A stretch of DNA of 64,000 bases from Pseudomonas putida. GTDB lineage: Bacteria > Pseudomonadota > Gammaproteobacteria > Pseudomonadales > Pseudomonadaceae. The notes below the pieces were generated by a model, which was given only the letters and a program-made list of their open reading frames with translations, made no database searches and was not told the origin of the DNA. The DNA lies in NCBI RefSeq assembly GCF_028682635.1, contig NZ_JANHLK010000020.1:48198-112197 (forward strand), given 5' to 3'. Both the position numbers and the translations under genes were made by a program. Of this stretch, positions 26,372-34,962 are shown in pieces. The first letter of the stretch is position 1, and each line of letters starts with the position of its first letter.

Positions 26372-27865
26372 ATGCATGTAGAGAAGTATAGATGGCTTGT
26401 ATTGGCTGTTGTTTCGATTGCACTTCTTCTGGTGGCGATTGATATGACAGTTTTATATATCGCGCTGCCCACTTTAACCCATGAGCTGCGGGCTTCTACC
26501 TCAGAAAAGCTTTGGATCGTAAATATGTATCCATTGGTGGTTGCGGGCCTTTTGTTAGGGGCTGGCACGCTTGGGGATCGGATCGGGCACAAACGAATCT
26601 TTATCATTGGCCTGCTCATTTTCGGCGTGGCGTCACTACTGGCGGCATTCTCACCAACTTCCGCTGTTTTGATTCTTGCTCGTGGACTTTTGGGTGTCGG
26701 GGCGGCAGCCATGATGCCGGCGACACTTGCAATCATCAGTTTGTCTTTTGAAGATGAAGATGAACGCTCTATTGCCATTGGCATTTGGGCAGCAGTTGCC
26801 TCCGGAGGTGCTGCTGCTGGTCCTTTGATGGGCGGGGCACTGCTTGAGTACTTCTGGTGGGGCTCGGTGTTTCTGATCAACGTTCCGATTGTGTTGATAG
26901 CATGTTTGTTGTCGGGATTGCTGATCAAAAATATCAAGAACGATTCTGCTCAACCTTGGGACTTGGTTGCTTCATTACAAATCACGGTGGTGTTGATAAG
27001 TCTCGCGTATGCGATCAAGGAATTTGCCAAGCAGATGCCTTCCTATGCGGATGTCATTCTGGCATTGCTGATCTGCATTTCCTTTGCCCTGCTGTTCGCC
27101 CGTCGCCAACGCAACAGCGAATTTCCATTGGTTGATATGCAGGTTTTTCGTAACCCTGCGTTTTCCTCTGCGGTTCTGGCCGGGTTGGTGGTAGCCGGGT
27201 GTCTGATGGGTATCAACCTGGTCCTTAGTCAACGATTGCAACTGGTTCTGGAGCTTTCTCCGTTGCAGACCGGGCTTTACTTCTTGCCTTTGTCTTTAGG
27301 CGCCATTGTTGGCAGTCCGTTGTGTGGTTGGCTTCTGCCGCGCTTCAGGAGCGACCGTTTTCTGTCGTGTGTGCTGACTGTGTACGCTGCGGGCATTGCC
27401 CTGTTCATGTTCAGCTTCTCCTACTCCATGTACCTGCAAGTATCTTGTTTATTTCTGCTAGGGGCTTGTGTTGGAGCCAGTATGACGGCTGCATCAAATA
27501 CGATTATGTCCGCCGCACCGCCCGAGCGTGCCGGAATGGCAGCCTCAATCGAAGAAATATCATATGAATTGGGAGGGGGGTTGGGTATTGCAATCATGGG
27601 CAGCTTGATGTCGGTTGTTTACAGTCGAACATTATTTATTCCTGAAAGCTCCATTGATGCAGAACTGGCCCGAGATGGTATCGATAGCGCGATACTGATG
27701 GCCGAACAGTTGCCGGGTGCGGTTGGTGATTCGCTGGTCATGAATGCACGACTAGCTTTCGATAATGCCGTGTTTTCGGTAATGGGAACGACTATTGTCT
27801 TGCTATTGATAGTTGCGGTGCTGGTTCGATTAAATTTCAATACTTCTGTTAAAGCTGCCGCTTGA
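26372..27865 (+). CDS. DHA2-family MFS multidrug exporter (SmvA/QacA-like)
   Basis: 497 residues with about fourteen membrane helices, the DHA2 layout. Helix 1 motif AIDMTVLYIALPTL (D-x-T-V-x-x-x-A-L-P) is the hallmark motif D1 of this group, and GDRIGHKR after helix 2 is the MFS motif A. Proteins such as SmvA and QacA export quaternary ammonium compounds, methyl viologen and dyes by proton exchange. Base composition and codon use are unlike the neighbours, a sign of recent acquisition. It is the only gene in the islet. Confidence 0.88.
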   Translation: MHVEKYRWLVLAVVSIALLLVAIDMTVLYIALPTLTHELRASTSEKLWIVNMYPLVVAGLLLGAGTLGDRIGHKRIFIIGLLIFGVASLLAAFSPTSAVLILARGLLGVGAAAMMPATLAIISLSFEDEDERSIAIGIWAAVASGGAAAGPLMGGALLEYFWWGSVFLINVPIVLIACLLSGLLIKNIKNDSAQPWDLVASLQITVVLISLAYAIKEFAKQMPSYADVILALLICISFALLFARRQRNSEFPLVDMQVFRNPAFSSAVLAGLVVAGCLMGINLVLSQRLQLVLELSPLQTGLYFLPLSLGAIVGSPLCGWLLPRFRSDRFLSCVLTVYAAGIALFMFSFSYSMYLQVSCLFLLGACVGASMTAASNTIMSAAPPERAGMAASIEEISYELGGGLGIAIMGSLMSVVYSRTLFIPESSIDAELARDGIDSAILMAEQLPGAVGDSLVMNARLAFDNAVFSVMGTTIVLLLIVAVLVRLNFNTSVKAAA

Positions 27866-28171
27866 TTTGTCTTCAAGATAAAGCCTCTGATTACGCATTC
27901 AATTGCGTGACTACATCACTGAGGCGTCTGCGGAATGTCTCTGTATCGTTCGCCACCGTTTCCGTTCAGTGAAAAGCTCGGCCTGACCCCGATCCAGTAC
28001 CGTGAGCAGTTCAGCTGACACGCTTGTCCGTTGTGCGCACCCTATTGGCCGTGACGCTCCCCCCATGGCGGTTGTACCGTCACCGGAGCCTGCCAAGATA
28101 CCGCTGAACTCATTGCAAGGAAGGTACGGAGCCTGTCATGTGCCGAGCAGGTTTCCAGCGGGTGAAAGCGT
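27866..28171. other. Intergenic interval with islet right junction
   Basis: 306 bp between the MFS stop and the winged-helix regulator. It contains the right 53-bp repeat (27964-28016). A possible terminator-like segment lies just after the MFS gene. No gene is supported here. Confidence 0.5.
27964..28016 (+). repeat. 53-bp direct repeat, right copy
   Basis: A non-coding remnant identical to the end of the GlxA-type gene except for one base, followed directly by TGA in the same frame. This TGA is probably the original stop codon of that gene before the insertion. Confidence 0.9.
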
Positions 28172-29656
28172 ATGAACAGCCTCAGAAATGTAATCAGCGA
28201 CACGGTGCTGCACTTTGGCCCCTACGCCTTCCACGTCAATCAGCGACTGGTTCGCCAGGGTGATCAGCCGCTGCGCCTGGGCGGGCGGGCGCTGGATATC
28301 CTGCAGGTGCTGGTTGAGCATGCCGGCTCGGTGGTCAGCAAGGACCATCTGATTGCCCAGGTCTGGCCGAGAACGGTGGTCGAGGACATCAACCTGCGCG
28401 TGCACATTGCCGCCCTGCGCCGGGCCTTTCGTGACGGGCAGGACGGGCACGGCTACATCGTCAACATCCCCGAGCGTGGCTACAGCTTTGTCGCGCCGGT
28501 GCGCCAGGCGCTGGAGCTCACGCCTTTGGCCAGCGACGCCTTTGCACCATCCCCCCACAACCTGCCGGCACGACTCACACCCGTCATCGGTCGCGATGCC
28601 GTGGTGGGCAGTCTGGTGCGCAAGTTGCCAGCGCGCCGTTGCATGACCCTGGTCGGGCCCTGTGGCATCGGCAAGACCACCGTTGCCCTGCGTGTCGCCG
28701 AATTGCTGTTGCAGCACTTTCGCGATGGCGTGTGGCGGGTGGATCTGGCGATGATCGACGACCCGGCACAGGTGGTCGACTATGTGACGCGCACCTTGCA
28801 ACTGGACGTGGGTACGACCCTGGACGCGCTGGGCCAGTGGCATGGTTTGCTGGTTCTCGACAACTGCGAGCACCTGCTTGAAAGCTGCCGGGCACTGGTC
28901 GAGCAGCTGTTGATTTCGGCACCGCGCCTGTCGATTCTCGTCACCAGCCGTGAGCCGCTGCTGGCCACCGGCGAAGAACTCTTGCCATTGCCGCCGCTAC
29001 TGGTGCCACCGACGTCGGCGTTACGTTGTGTCGATGAGGTCATGGGCTATTCGGCCGTGCAGTTGTTCGTCAGCCGTGCCCGCGCCCGCCAGCAAGGTTT
29101 TGCCCTGCGCGAGCAGGACCTCAAGGCTGTGCGCGAAATCTGTTGGCGACTCGATGGGCTGCCATTGGCTATCGAGTTGGCGGCGGCGCAGATCGATGCG
29201 CTGGCGCTGGTGGGGCTGCAAGCGCAACTGGACAACTGTTTTCAGCTGCTGACCCAGGGGCGGCGCACGGCGGTCCCGCGACACCAGACGCTGAAGGCGG
29301 CCCTGGACTGGAGCTATGAGCGGCTAAGCCCGATGGAGCAAACCGTGTTGCAGCGTCTGGCGGTGTTCAAAGCGGCGTTCACCCTCGACGCGGCGATCGC
29401 CGTGATCAGTTGCGCGACGCTGCCGCCGTCCAGCCTGAGCAGCGTGATGCAAAGCCTGGCGCTCAAATCGCTGCTGGCACTGGAGCAACTGCGCGGCGTG
29501 ACGCGCTACCGTTTCCTCAATACCACCCGTTGTTATGCCCTGGAAAAACTCGAACAGAGCGGGGCCTTGCGTACCTTCGAAATGCGCTACGCCGGCTACG
29601 TCAGTCACACCCACCGGCCATCAAGCCGACTCGTGGCTGGGGAGCTCGCCGAGTAG
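28172..29656 (+). CDS. Winged-helix regulator with STAND-type ATPase, C-terminally short
   Basis: 494 residues. Domains: an OmpR-type winged helix at residues 12-110 (GRALDILQVLVEHAGSVVSK), then an AAA/NB-ARC-like ATPase with Walker A GPCGIGKTT (162-170) and Walker B LLVLDNCEHLL. It aligns throughout with the first half of the 934-residue protein encoded at 29621-32425. After ALEKLEQS the similarity stops and the last 20 or so residues lie antisense to the end of that gene. It lacks the helical-repeat half. It may be a truncated regulator or a naturally short member. Confidence 0.8.
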   Translation: MNSLRNVISDTVLHFGPYAFHVNQRLVRQGDQPLRLGGRALDILQVLVEHAGSVVSKDHLIAQVWPRTVVEDINLRVHIAALRRAFRDGQDGHGYIVNIPERGYSFVAPVRQALELTPLASDAFAPSPHNLPARLTPVIGRDAVVGSLVRKLPARRCMTLVGPCGIGKTTVALRVAELLLQHFRDGVWRVDLAMIDDPAQVVDYVTRTLQLDVGTTLDALGQWHGLLVLDNCEHLLESCRALVEQLLISAPRLSILVTSREPLLATGEELLPLPPLLVPPTSALRCVDEVMGYSAVQLFVSRARARQQGFALREQDLKAVREICWRLDGLPLAIELAAAQIDALALVGLQAQLDNCFQLLTQGRRTAVPRHQTLKAALDWSYERLSPMEQTVLQRLAVFKAAFTLDAAIAVISCATLPPSSLSSVMQSLALKSLLALEQLRGVTRYRFLNTTRCYALEKLEQSGALRTFEMRYAGYVSHTHRPSSRLVAGELAE

Positions 29657-32425
29657 GCGTTGCGCGGTGGCCAGGTCCGGTGTGGCATGGCCTTCGGTAA
29701 ACCGCTGGTGGATCGGCGACAGCAGCTCCCGGGCCTGCCGGTCGCGGCCCTGACGCTGCCAAAGCCGCGCCAACGAGGTGGCGCTGCGCAGTTCCCAGGC
29801 CAGGGCGCCTTGGACTCTTGCCACGTTGAGCGCCTTGCTCAGCAAGGTCTCGGCGGCACAGTCCTGCACCGGGCAATCAGCGGCCAGCAGCACATCGGCC
29901 CTGGCCCGCAGAATCTCCGCGGTGCTCCAGCCCGCCGCACCGGTTTGCGCGCGTTGCAGCAAGTCGTCATCAATCAGGCGGCTGTCGAGGGTGATCATGA
30001 GTTCCTTGATCAGGCCCACAGCGGGACGCGGCGACGCATCGGCCTGGGCAGTGTCGATAACCTGCGCATAATGTCGAGCCCAGGTATGGAACAGCAGCAC
30101 CGAGTGTTTCTGCGCCTGTTCCAGCAGCAGGTGCAAGAGTTCGCGAGCGGTTCGGGCGTCGCCGTTGTAATGGGCGATCAGGCAGCCCGCCAGGGCCAGG
30201 GTGTAACAGATGGACGTGCCATGGTTGATCTGCAGTGCGATGTCCAGTGCCTGCCGGGCCGTACGCCAGGCTTGCTCCGGTTGGCCCTGGATCCAGAGGA
30301 TACGGGCGAGGATGGTCAGCGCGGCGACGCTCTGGTCGTATTGCACGCCAAATCCATGGGTGAAGCGATTGAGATGGCCACTGTGGGCCATGCGCTGGAT
30401 CACCTCTTCGGCGTTCATCCGGGCCCGCTGCTGATCGCCGGCAAAGTGCAGGGCCAGGACCCGCAGGCGGTGGGTGCTCAGGGACAGCATCGGGTCACCA
30501 TGCAACCCCAGGCGATCGAATTGCTCGCTCTGTTCCAGGGCCATTTGATAGTGGCCGCAACTGAGGTTGACCGCCAGGTGCCCGGAGATGGCGCGCAGTT
30601 GTCCGGCTACGTCTTTGCAGTGTTCGGCCAAAGCCCGGGCGCTGACGAAGGCCTCGACGGTTTCGGCGGTGCCGCCCTGGGCGTGGTAACAGGTGCTGCC
30701 CAAGGCCAGTTTCAGCAGCATTTGCAGCCGTGGGCAGACTTCGGGCGCGGCATCGAGCAGGGCCAGGGCCTTGCGCACATAACCGCCGTACTCGTTGAGC
30801 AGCGACAGTTCCTGCCACAGCGGCGTGGACGTCGCGGTCAGGCGGATCGCCAGCGCCTGCGGCCCTGATGCAGACAGGCCCCAGTCGAGCGCTGCGCGGA
30901 TGTCCTCCAGGCTGCGGGCATAACGCTCGATCCACAGACCGGTGGGGATCTGTTCCCAGTCCTCCTGTGCCTGTTGCATCAGGGCCAGGCACCGTTCGGC
31001 GTGGCGTTTGCGGGTGTCGGGCAGTTCAGTGCTTTGTTCGAGTTTTTCCAGGGCATAACGGCGGGTGGTGTCGAGTAGGCGGTAGAACACTTCTTCGTCA
31101 CCGACGTCCACGATCAGCAGCGACTTGGCCACCAGTTGCATGATCGAGCCGAACACCTCGCGCGGTTCGATGTGTTCGCCCACGATCACCGCCGCTGCCG
31201 ATTCCAGGGTAAAACCACTGCGCAAGATGCCCAGTCGCCGCAGGCAGGTCTGTTCGCAAGCAGTGAGCAGGTTGAAGCTCCAGTCCAGCGTCGTGCGCAG
31301 GGTTTGATGCCGGCCCTGGGTCGTCTGGCCGCTGTGGGCGAGCAGGCGAAAACTTTCCTGCAACTGCGCCAGCAAACCGCTGAGGCCAAGGTTGGCGACT
31401 TGCGCGGCCGCGAGTTCCAGGGCCAGCGGAATGCCGTCCAGGCGCTGGCAGATCTCGATGACCAGCGGCAATTCGGCTTCGCTCAGCTCAAAGCTGTCCT
31501 GGTTGGCCATGGCCCGCTCGATAAACAGCTGCACGGCGGAAAAACCCAGGGCCTGGGTGCGGTCCTGCACGGTGATGGGTGGGGGGCATTCCAGCGGCTC
31601 CAGGCGCTGGACGAATTCGCCTTCGGCGCGCAGGCTCTCGCGGCTGGTGGCGAGGATGTGCACCTGCGGCGCGCCACCCAGCAGGCTTTCACAGAGCAGT
31701 GCCACGCGGTCGATCAGGTGTTCGCAGTTGTCGATGACCAGCAGCATATGCCGCTCGCGCAGGAACGTGGCAAGTGTGCTCAGCGGTTCGCTGTCGTGCA
31801 GGGACAACCCCAGCAATGTCGCCAGGTGGCCGGTGATCAACGAGGCGTCGTTGATCGGCGTCAGGTCCAGCAGGCGGATGCCGTCGCGGTAGTGGCCGAT
31901 CAGTTGCTCGGCGACGCGCAGGGCGACGCTGGTCTTGCCGATGCCGCCGGGGCCGACCAGGGTGATGAAGCGCTGGAGCGGCAGTTGCGCCACCAGCCTG
32001 TCGACCAGCACCTGGCGGCCGATCAGGCGGGCGCGGCGCAGGGGCAGGTTATGGCCGCTGGATTCAACCAGGCCATTTTGCGGACGGTGTTCGATGGGCG
32101 CAAGCGACCACGGCGCGACAAAGCTGTAGCCGCGCTGGGCCACGGTGACGATGTAGCGCTGGCCAGCCTGGCCGTCGCCGAGGGCTTTGCGCAGGGCGGC
32201 CATGTGCACCCGCAGGTTGATCTCTTCCACCACGCTGTCGGGCCAGACTTCAGCGATCAGCTGTTGCTTGCTGACCACCTTGCCGGCGTGTTCCAGCAGG
32301 ATCAACAGGATGTCCATGGCGCGTCGGCCCAGGCGCAGGGGCCGGTCGGATTCCAGCACCAGACGTTGTCCGGGGTAGATCCGGTAGGGGCCGAAATGCA
32401 CAGCCTGTTCGAGGGCGAGGGTCAA
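29621..32425 (-). CDS. Large winged-helix/ATPase/TPR-like transcriptional regulator
   Basis: 934 residues from a TTG at 32425 with CAGGAG 8 bp upstream. Domains: an OmpR-type winged helix (residues about 8-105), a STAND-type ATPase with Walker A GPGGIGKTS and Walker B MLLVIDNCEHLID, then about 450 residues of helical repeats rich in Ala, Leu and Arg resembling TPR units. This is the layout of AfsR/MalT-like signal-transduction ATPases. Its target is unknown. It overlaps the convergent related gene by 36 bp, and its start lies within the reading frame of the upstream AraC gene. Confidence 0.85.
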   Translation of the reverse strand: MTLALEQAVHFGPYRIYPGQRLVLESDRPLRLGRRAMDILLILLEHAGKVVSKQQLIAEVWPDSVVEEINLRVHMAALRKALGDGQAGQRYIVTVAQRGYSFVAPWSLAPIEHRPQNGLVESSGHNLPLRRARLIGRQVLVDRLVAQLPLQRFITLVGPGGIGKTSVALRVAEQLIGHYRDGIRLLDLTPINDASLITGHLATLLGLSLHDSEPLSTLATFLRERHMLLVIDNCEHLIDRVALLCESLLGGAPQVHILATSRESLRAEGEFVQRLEPLECPPPITVQDRTQALGFSAVQLFIERAMANQDSFELSEAELPLVIEICQRLDGIPLALELAAAQVANLGLSGLLAQLQESFRLLAHSGQTTQGRHQTLRTTLDWSFNLLTACEQTCLRRLGILRSGFTLESAAAVIVGEHIEPREVFGSIMQLVAKSLLIVDVGDEEVFYRLLDTTRRYALEKLEQSTELPDTRKRHAERCLALMQQAQEDWEQIPTGLWIERYARSLEDIRAALDWGLSASGPQALAIRLTATSTPLWQELSLLNEYGGYVRKALALLDAAPEVCPRLQMLLKLALGSTCYHAQGGTAETVEAFVSARALAEHCKDVAGQLRAISGHLAVNLSCGHYQMALEQSEQFDRLGLHGDPMLSLSTHRLRVLALHFAGDQQRARMNAEEVIQRMAHSGHLNRFTHGFGVQYDQSVAALTILARILWIQGQPEQAWRTARQALDIALQINHGTSICYTLALAGCLIAHYNGDARTARELLHLLLEQAQKHSVLLFHTWARHYAQVIDTAQADASPRPAVGLIKELMITLDSRLIDDDLLQRAQTGAAGWSTAEILRARADVLLAADCPVQDCAAETLLSKALNVARVQGALAWELRSATSLARLWQRQGRDRQARELLSPIHQRFTEGHATPDLATAQRLLGELPSHESA

Positions 32426-32969
32426 CGGGTTGCTCCTGTGTGAATGCGTCTGGAACGCACTTCTGGAGCATATTCCTCATATTTTTTCCGGCGCGCAATG
32501 CGTCGTTTATCACAGCGGTTGAACTCGGCGCTCGATGATCCGGGTGCTGCCCGCAGGCAGGTGATGTGGGGAGGGCGCGTACGGCCCGGCAACGCCACGC
32601 AAACGGATTGATGCCCTCGCTGCGGGTGAACATGTGGCAGAAGTGAGCCTGGTCGCAGAAGCCGCATTCGAGGCTGATTTGCGTGAGACTCAGGTCGGTG
32701 TGCTGGATCAGCTGCTTGGCCCGGGCGATACGTTGCTGGCGAATCCATTCCTGTGGCGAACAGCCGGTGCTGCACTTGAACGCGCGGGAGAAATGACTGC
32801 GCGACAGCGAACAAGCCTGGGCCAGTTCGGTCACTTGCAGGGATTCGCCGAGGCGATCGAGGATCAGTTGTTTCACCAACTGTTCGCGCTGCGGACTGAG
32901 GCCGCTGGCGCTTTTTTCCTGGGGCTGCGCGACTGTCGCGCGAGCGGCGCTTTGCTGGAACTGAGCCAT
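32250..32969 (-). CDS. Small AraC-family protein with unusual C-terminal run-on
   Basis: 239 residues as an open frame. Residues about 25-130 form a complete AraC DNA-binding domain (LGESLQVTELAQACSLSRSH and LSLTQISLECGFCDQAHFCH). No ligand-binding domain precedes it. After GINPFAWRCRAV the sequence becomes Pro/Arg-rich, and the frame runs 176 bp into the downstream regulator gene in another frame. That tail is unlikely to be functional, and a frameshift or lost stop near 32590 is plausible. Confidence 0.7.
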   Translation of the reverse strand: MAQFQQSAARATVAQPQEKSASGLSPQREQLVKQLILDRLGESLQVTELAQACSLSRSHFSRAFKCSTGCSPQEWIRQQRIARAKQLIQHTDLSLTQISLECGFCDQAHFCHMFTRSEGINPFAWRCRAVRALPTSPACGQHPDHRAPSSTAVINDALRAGKNMRNMLQKCVPDAFTQEQPVDPRPRTGCAFRPLPDLPRTTSGAGIRPAPAPGPTRHGHPVDPAGTRRQGGQQATADR

Positions 32970-33126
32970 GGCGAATGTCCGAATGGGTAGGATTCATTCT
33001 TGAACCCCAAGGCTCTGGCGCGCGAGTTAAACGTTGTTAATTCCTCATGCAGGGTGGGCAGTCCTGGGTAAAGTCAGACACAATCGCCACCTCGCGCCTG
33101 GCTCAACACACAAGGGAACCGTGCCT

Positions 33127-34047
33127 ATGAACCGTAACGATCTGCGTCGCGTCGACATGAACCTGCTGGTGATTTTCGAAGCGCTGATGTTCGAGAAGAA
33201 CCTGACCCGCGTGGCGGAAAAACTGTTCATGGGCCAACCGGCCGTGAGTGCGGCGCTGGGGCGGTTACGCGATCTGTTCGACGACCCTTTGCTGTTGCGC
33301 AACGGTAGAAGCATGGAGCCGACGGCACGGGCGCTGGCGATTCTCAAGGAACTACAACCGGCCATGGACACCATTTCCGGCGCGGTCAGTCGCGCCAAGG
33401 AATTTGATCCGGCGACCAGTTGCGACGTCTTCCGCATTGGCCTGTCGGACGATGCCGAGTTCGGTCTGTTTCCGCCTCTGCTGAGCAAGCTGCAGGAAGA
33501 GGCACCGGGCATTGTCGTGGTGGTGCGCCGGGCCAATTACCTGCTGATGCCGGCGTTGCTGGCGTCGGGGGAAATCTCCGTGGGCGTCAGCTACACCACC
33601 GACCTGCCGGCCAATGCCAAGCGCAAGAAGCTGCGGGATATTCCCTGCAAAGTGCTGCGCGGTGACAAGCGACCGGGGACGCTGACCCTGGATGAGTATT
33701 GCGCGCGTCCCCATGCGATGGTGTCGTTTTCCGGGGACCTGAGCGGCAATATCGACCTGGACCTGGCGAAGGTTGGTCGCACCCGTCGGGTGGTGCTGGG
33801 CGTTCCGCAGTTCAGCGGCTTGCGCGCGTTGCTCGCCGGCACCGAGATGATTGCGACGGTGCCGGATTATGCGGCGTGTGCGCTGGTGGAGGGGTGTGGC
33901 TTGCGTGCCGAGGATCCGCCGTTCGAGATTGCGGCGGCGCAGTTGTCGATGGCCTGGAGCGGGGTGCATGACAATGATCCGGCGGAGCGCTGGTTGCGGT
34001 CGCGGATCAGTCAGTTCATGTCGGAGCCGCTGTCGATCCCGGCGTGA
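33127..34047 (+). CDS. LysR-family transcriptional regulator
   Basis: 306 residues from the ATG at 33127 (MNRNDLRRVDMNLLVIFEAL); a GTG at 33121 is an alternative. The helix-turn-helix LTRVAEKLFMGQPAVSAALG is at about residues 24-43. The effector domain is of the NodD/SyrM-like group. It lies upstream of, and in the same direction as, the three-gene hydrolase operon and may control it. Confidence 0.88.
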   Translation: MNRNDLRRVDMNLLVIFEALMFEKNLTRVAEKLFMGQPAVSAALGRLRDLFDDPLLLRNGRSMEPTARALAILKELQPAMDTISGAVSRAKEFDPATSCDVFRIGLSDDAEFGLFPPLLSKLQEEAPGIVVVVRRANYLLMPALLASGEISVGVSYTTDLPANAKRKKLRDIPCKVLRGDKRPGTLTLDEYCARPHAMVSFSGDLSGNIDLDLAKVGRTRRVVLGVPQFSGLRALLAGTEMIATVPDYAACALVEGCGLRAEDPPFEIAAAQLSMAWSGVHDNDPAERWLRSRISQFMSEPLSIPA

Positions 34048-34359
34048 CCGCGGCGGCCTGCCGGCCAACCTGTATTTTTGCGGATGTACCCAACCCCTGT
34101 AGGAGCTGGCTTGCCAGCGAAGGCGGCTACGAGGCCAACCTATCTCCTACAGATGTACTCGGACCACTGTGGGAGAGAGCTTGCTCGCGATTGCGGTGGG
34201 TCAGTCAGCAACATTGTTGAATGTAAAACCGTCTTCGCTGGCAAGCCAGCTCCTACAGGGGGCTCGGGGTCCCTCGCAATAAGAGCACGTACATTCAATT
34301 TTTTCCTTTCTCGCCCCGGCATTATTCAATTCAATATTGTCTCGCCGGAGCCCTCCGCC
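34048..34359. other. Intergenic interval filled by REP elements
   Basis: 312 bp between a LysR gene and the monooxygenase-fold gene. About half is REP sequence (34096-34262). The last 95 bp, less GC-rich, should hold the promoter for the downstream operon. Confidence 0.6.
34096..34262. repeat. REP cluster (three units)
   Basis: CCTGTAGGAGCTGGCTTGCCAGCGAAGG starts at 34096. A second unit of the GTGGGAGAGAGCTTGCTCGCGA type is near 34168, and an inverted unit ends CCAGCTCCTACAGG. The two different REP subtypes sit side by side. Confidence 0.8.
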
Positions 34360-34962
34360 ATGCCTGATTCCAACGTGCTCGACTCGCCTTTCGAGGAGGT
34401 CGTGACCCTGGTCATCAAACACCGGGTCAGGGCCGGTTATGAAGTGCCCTACGAGGCCTGGCTGCGCAACATCGTCAGTGTCGCCGGACAGCAGGAGGGG
34501 CACCTGGGCGTGGATGTGATGCGCGGCAAGAACGCGGGCCTCGATATGTACACCTGCGTCCTGCGCTTTTGCTCCACCTCGGCGATGCAGCGCTGGCTCG
34601 ATTCGCCCCAACGCCAGGCGCTGGTCAACGAAGCCACGCCGATGCTGGCCGACGGCGACCAGACCGAGGTCAACCCGGTCAACGAATTCTGGTTCGCCCC
34701 CCAGGTCGAGTCGGGCTCGCCACCGCCGCGCTGGAAGCAGGCCGTGGTGACGCTGCTGGTGATCCTGCCGCACACCTTGCTGGTGCCGCTGCTCTGGGGG
34801 CCGTTGTTGCGGCTCAACGCCGTGCTCTCCAACTACGTGGTCGCGACCTTCCTGATCACCCTGACCATCGTGCTGTCGGTGGTGTACCTGTTCATGCCGA
34901 TGGCGACGCGCCTGTTCGCGCCCTGGCTGTCTTCTTCCACTGCGCCCAAGGAAACGCGATGA
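34360..34962 (+). CDS. Antibiotic biosynthesis monooxygenase-fold protein with membrane tail
   Basis: 200 residues from the ATG at 34360, with CCGGAG upstream. Residues about 10-110 form an ABM-type ferredoxin-like domain (VIKHRVRAGYEVPYEAWLRN). Two hydrophobic segments follow (about 128-147 and 157-178), so the domain is anchored in the inner membrane with the ABM part probably cytoplasmic. Its stop overlaps the amidohydrolase start by 4 bp (ATGA). The activity is unknown. Confidence 0.82.
   Translation: MPDSNVLDSPFEEVVTLVIKHRVRAGYEVPYEAWLRNIVSVAGQQEGHLGVDVMRGKNAGLDMYTCVLRFCSTSAMQRWLDSPQRQALVNEATPMLADGDQTEVNPVNEFWFAPQVESGSPPPRWKQAVVTLLVILPHTLLVPLLWGPLLRLNAVLSNYVVATFLITLTIVLSVVYLFMPMATRLFAPWLSSSTAPKETR

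Larger units (their letters stand above)
26036..27963. mobile_element. Low-GC islet bounded by direct repeats, carrying an MFS exporter
   Basis: About 1.9 kb between the two 53-bp repeats is visibly richer in A and T than the rest of the window and holds one intact gene. The arrangement, duplication of a gene's 3' end around foreign DNA, is what integration at a gene end leaves. No integrase or transposase is present, so the mechanism is open. It could also be recombination with a relative carrying the extra gene. Confidence 0.55.
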
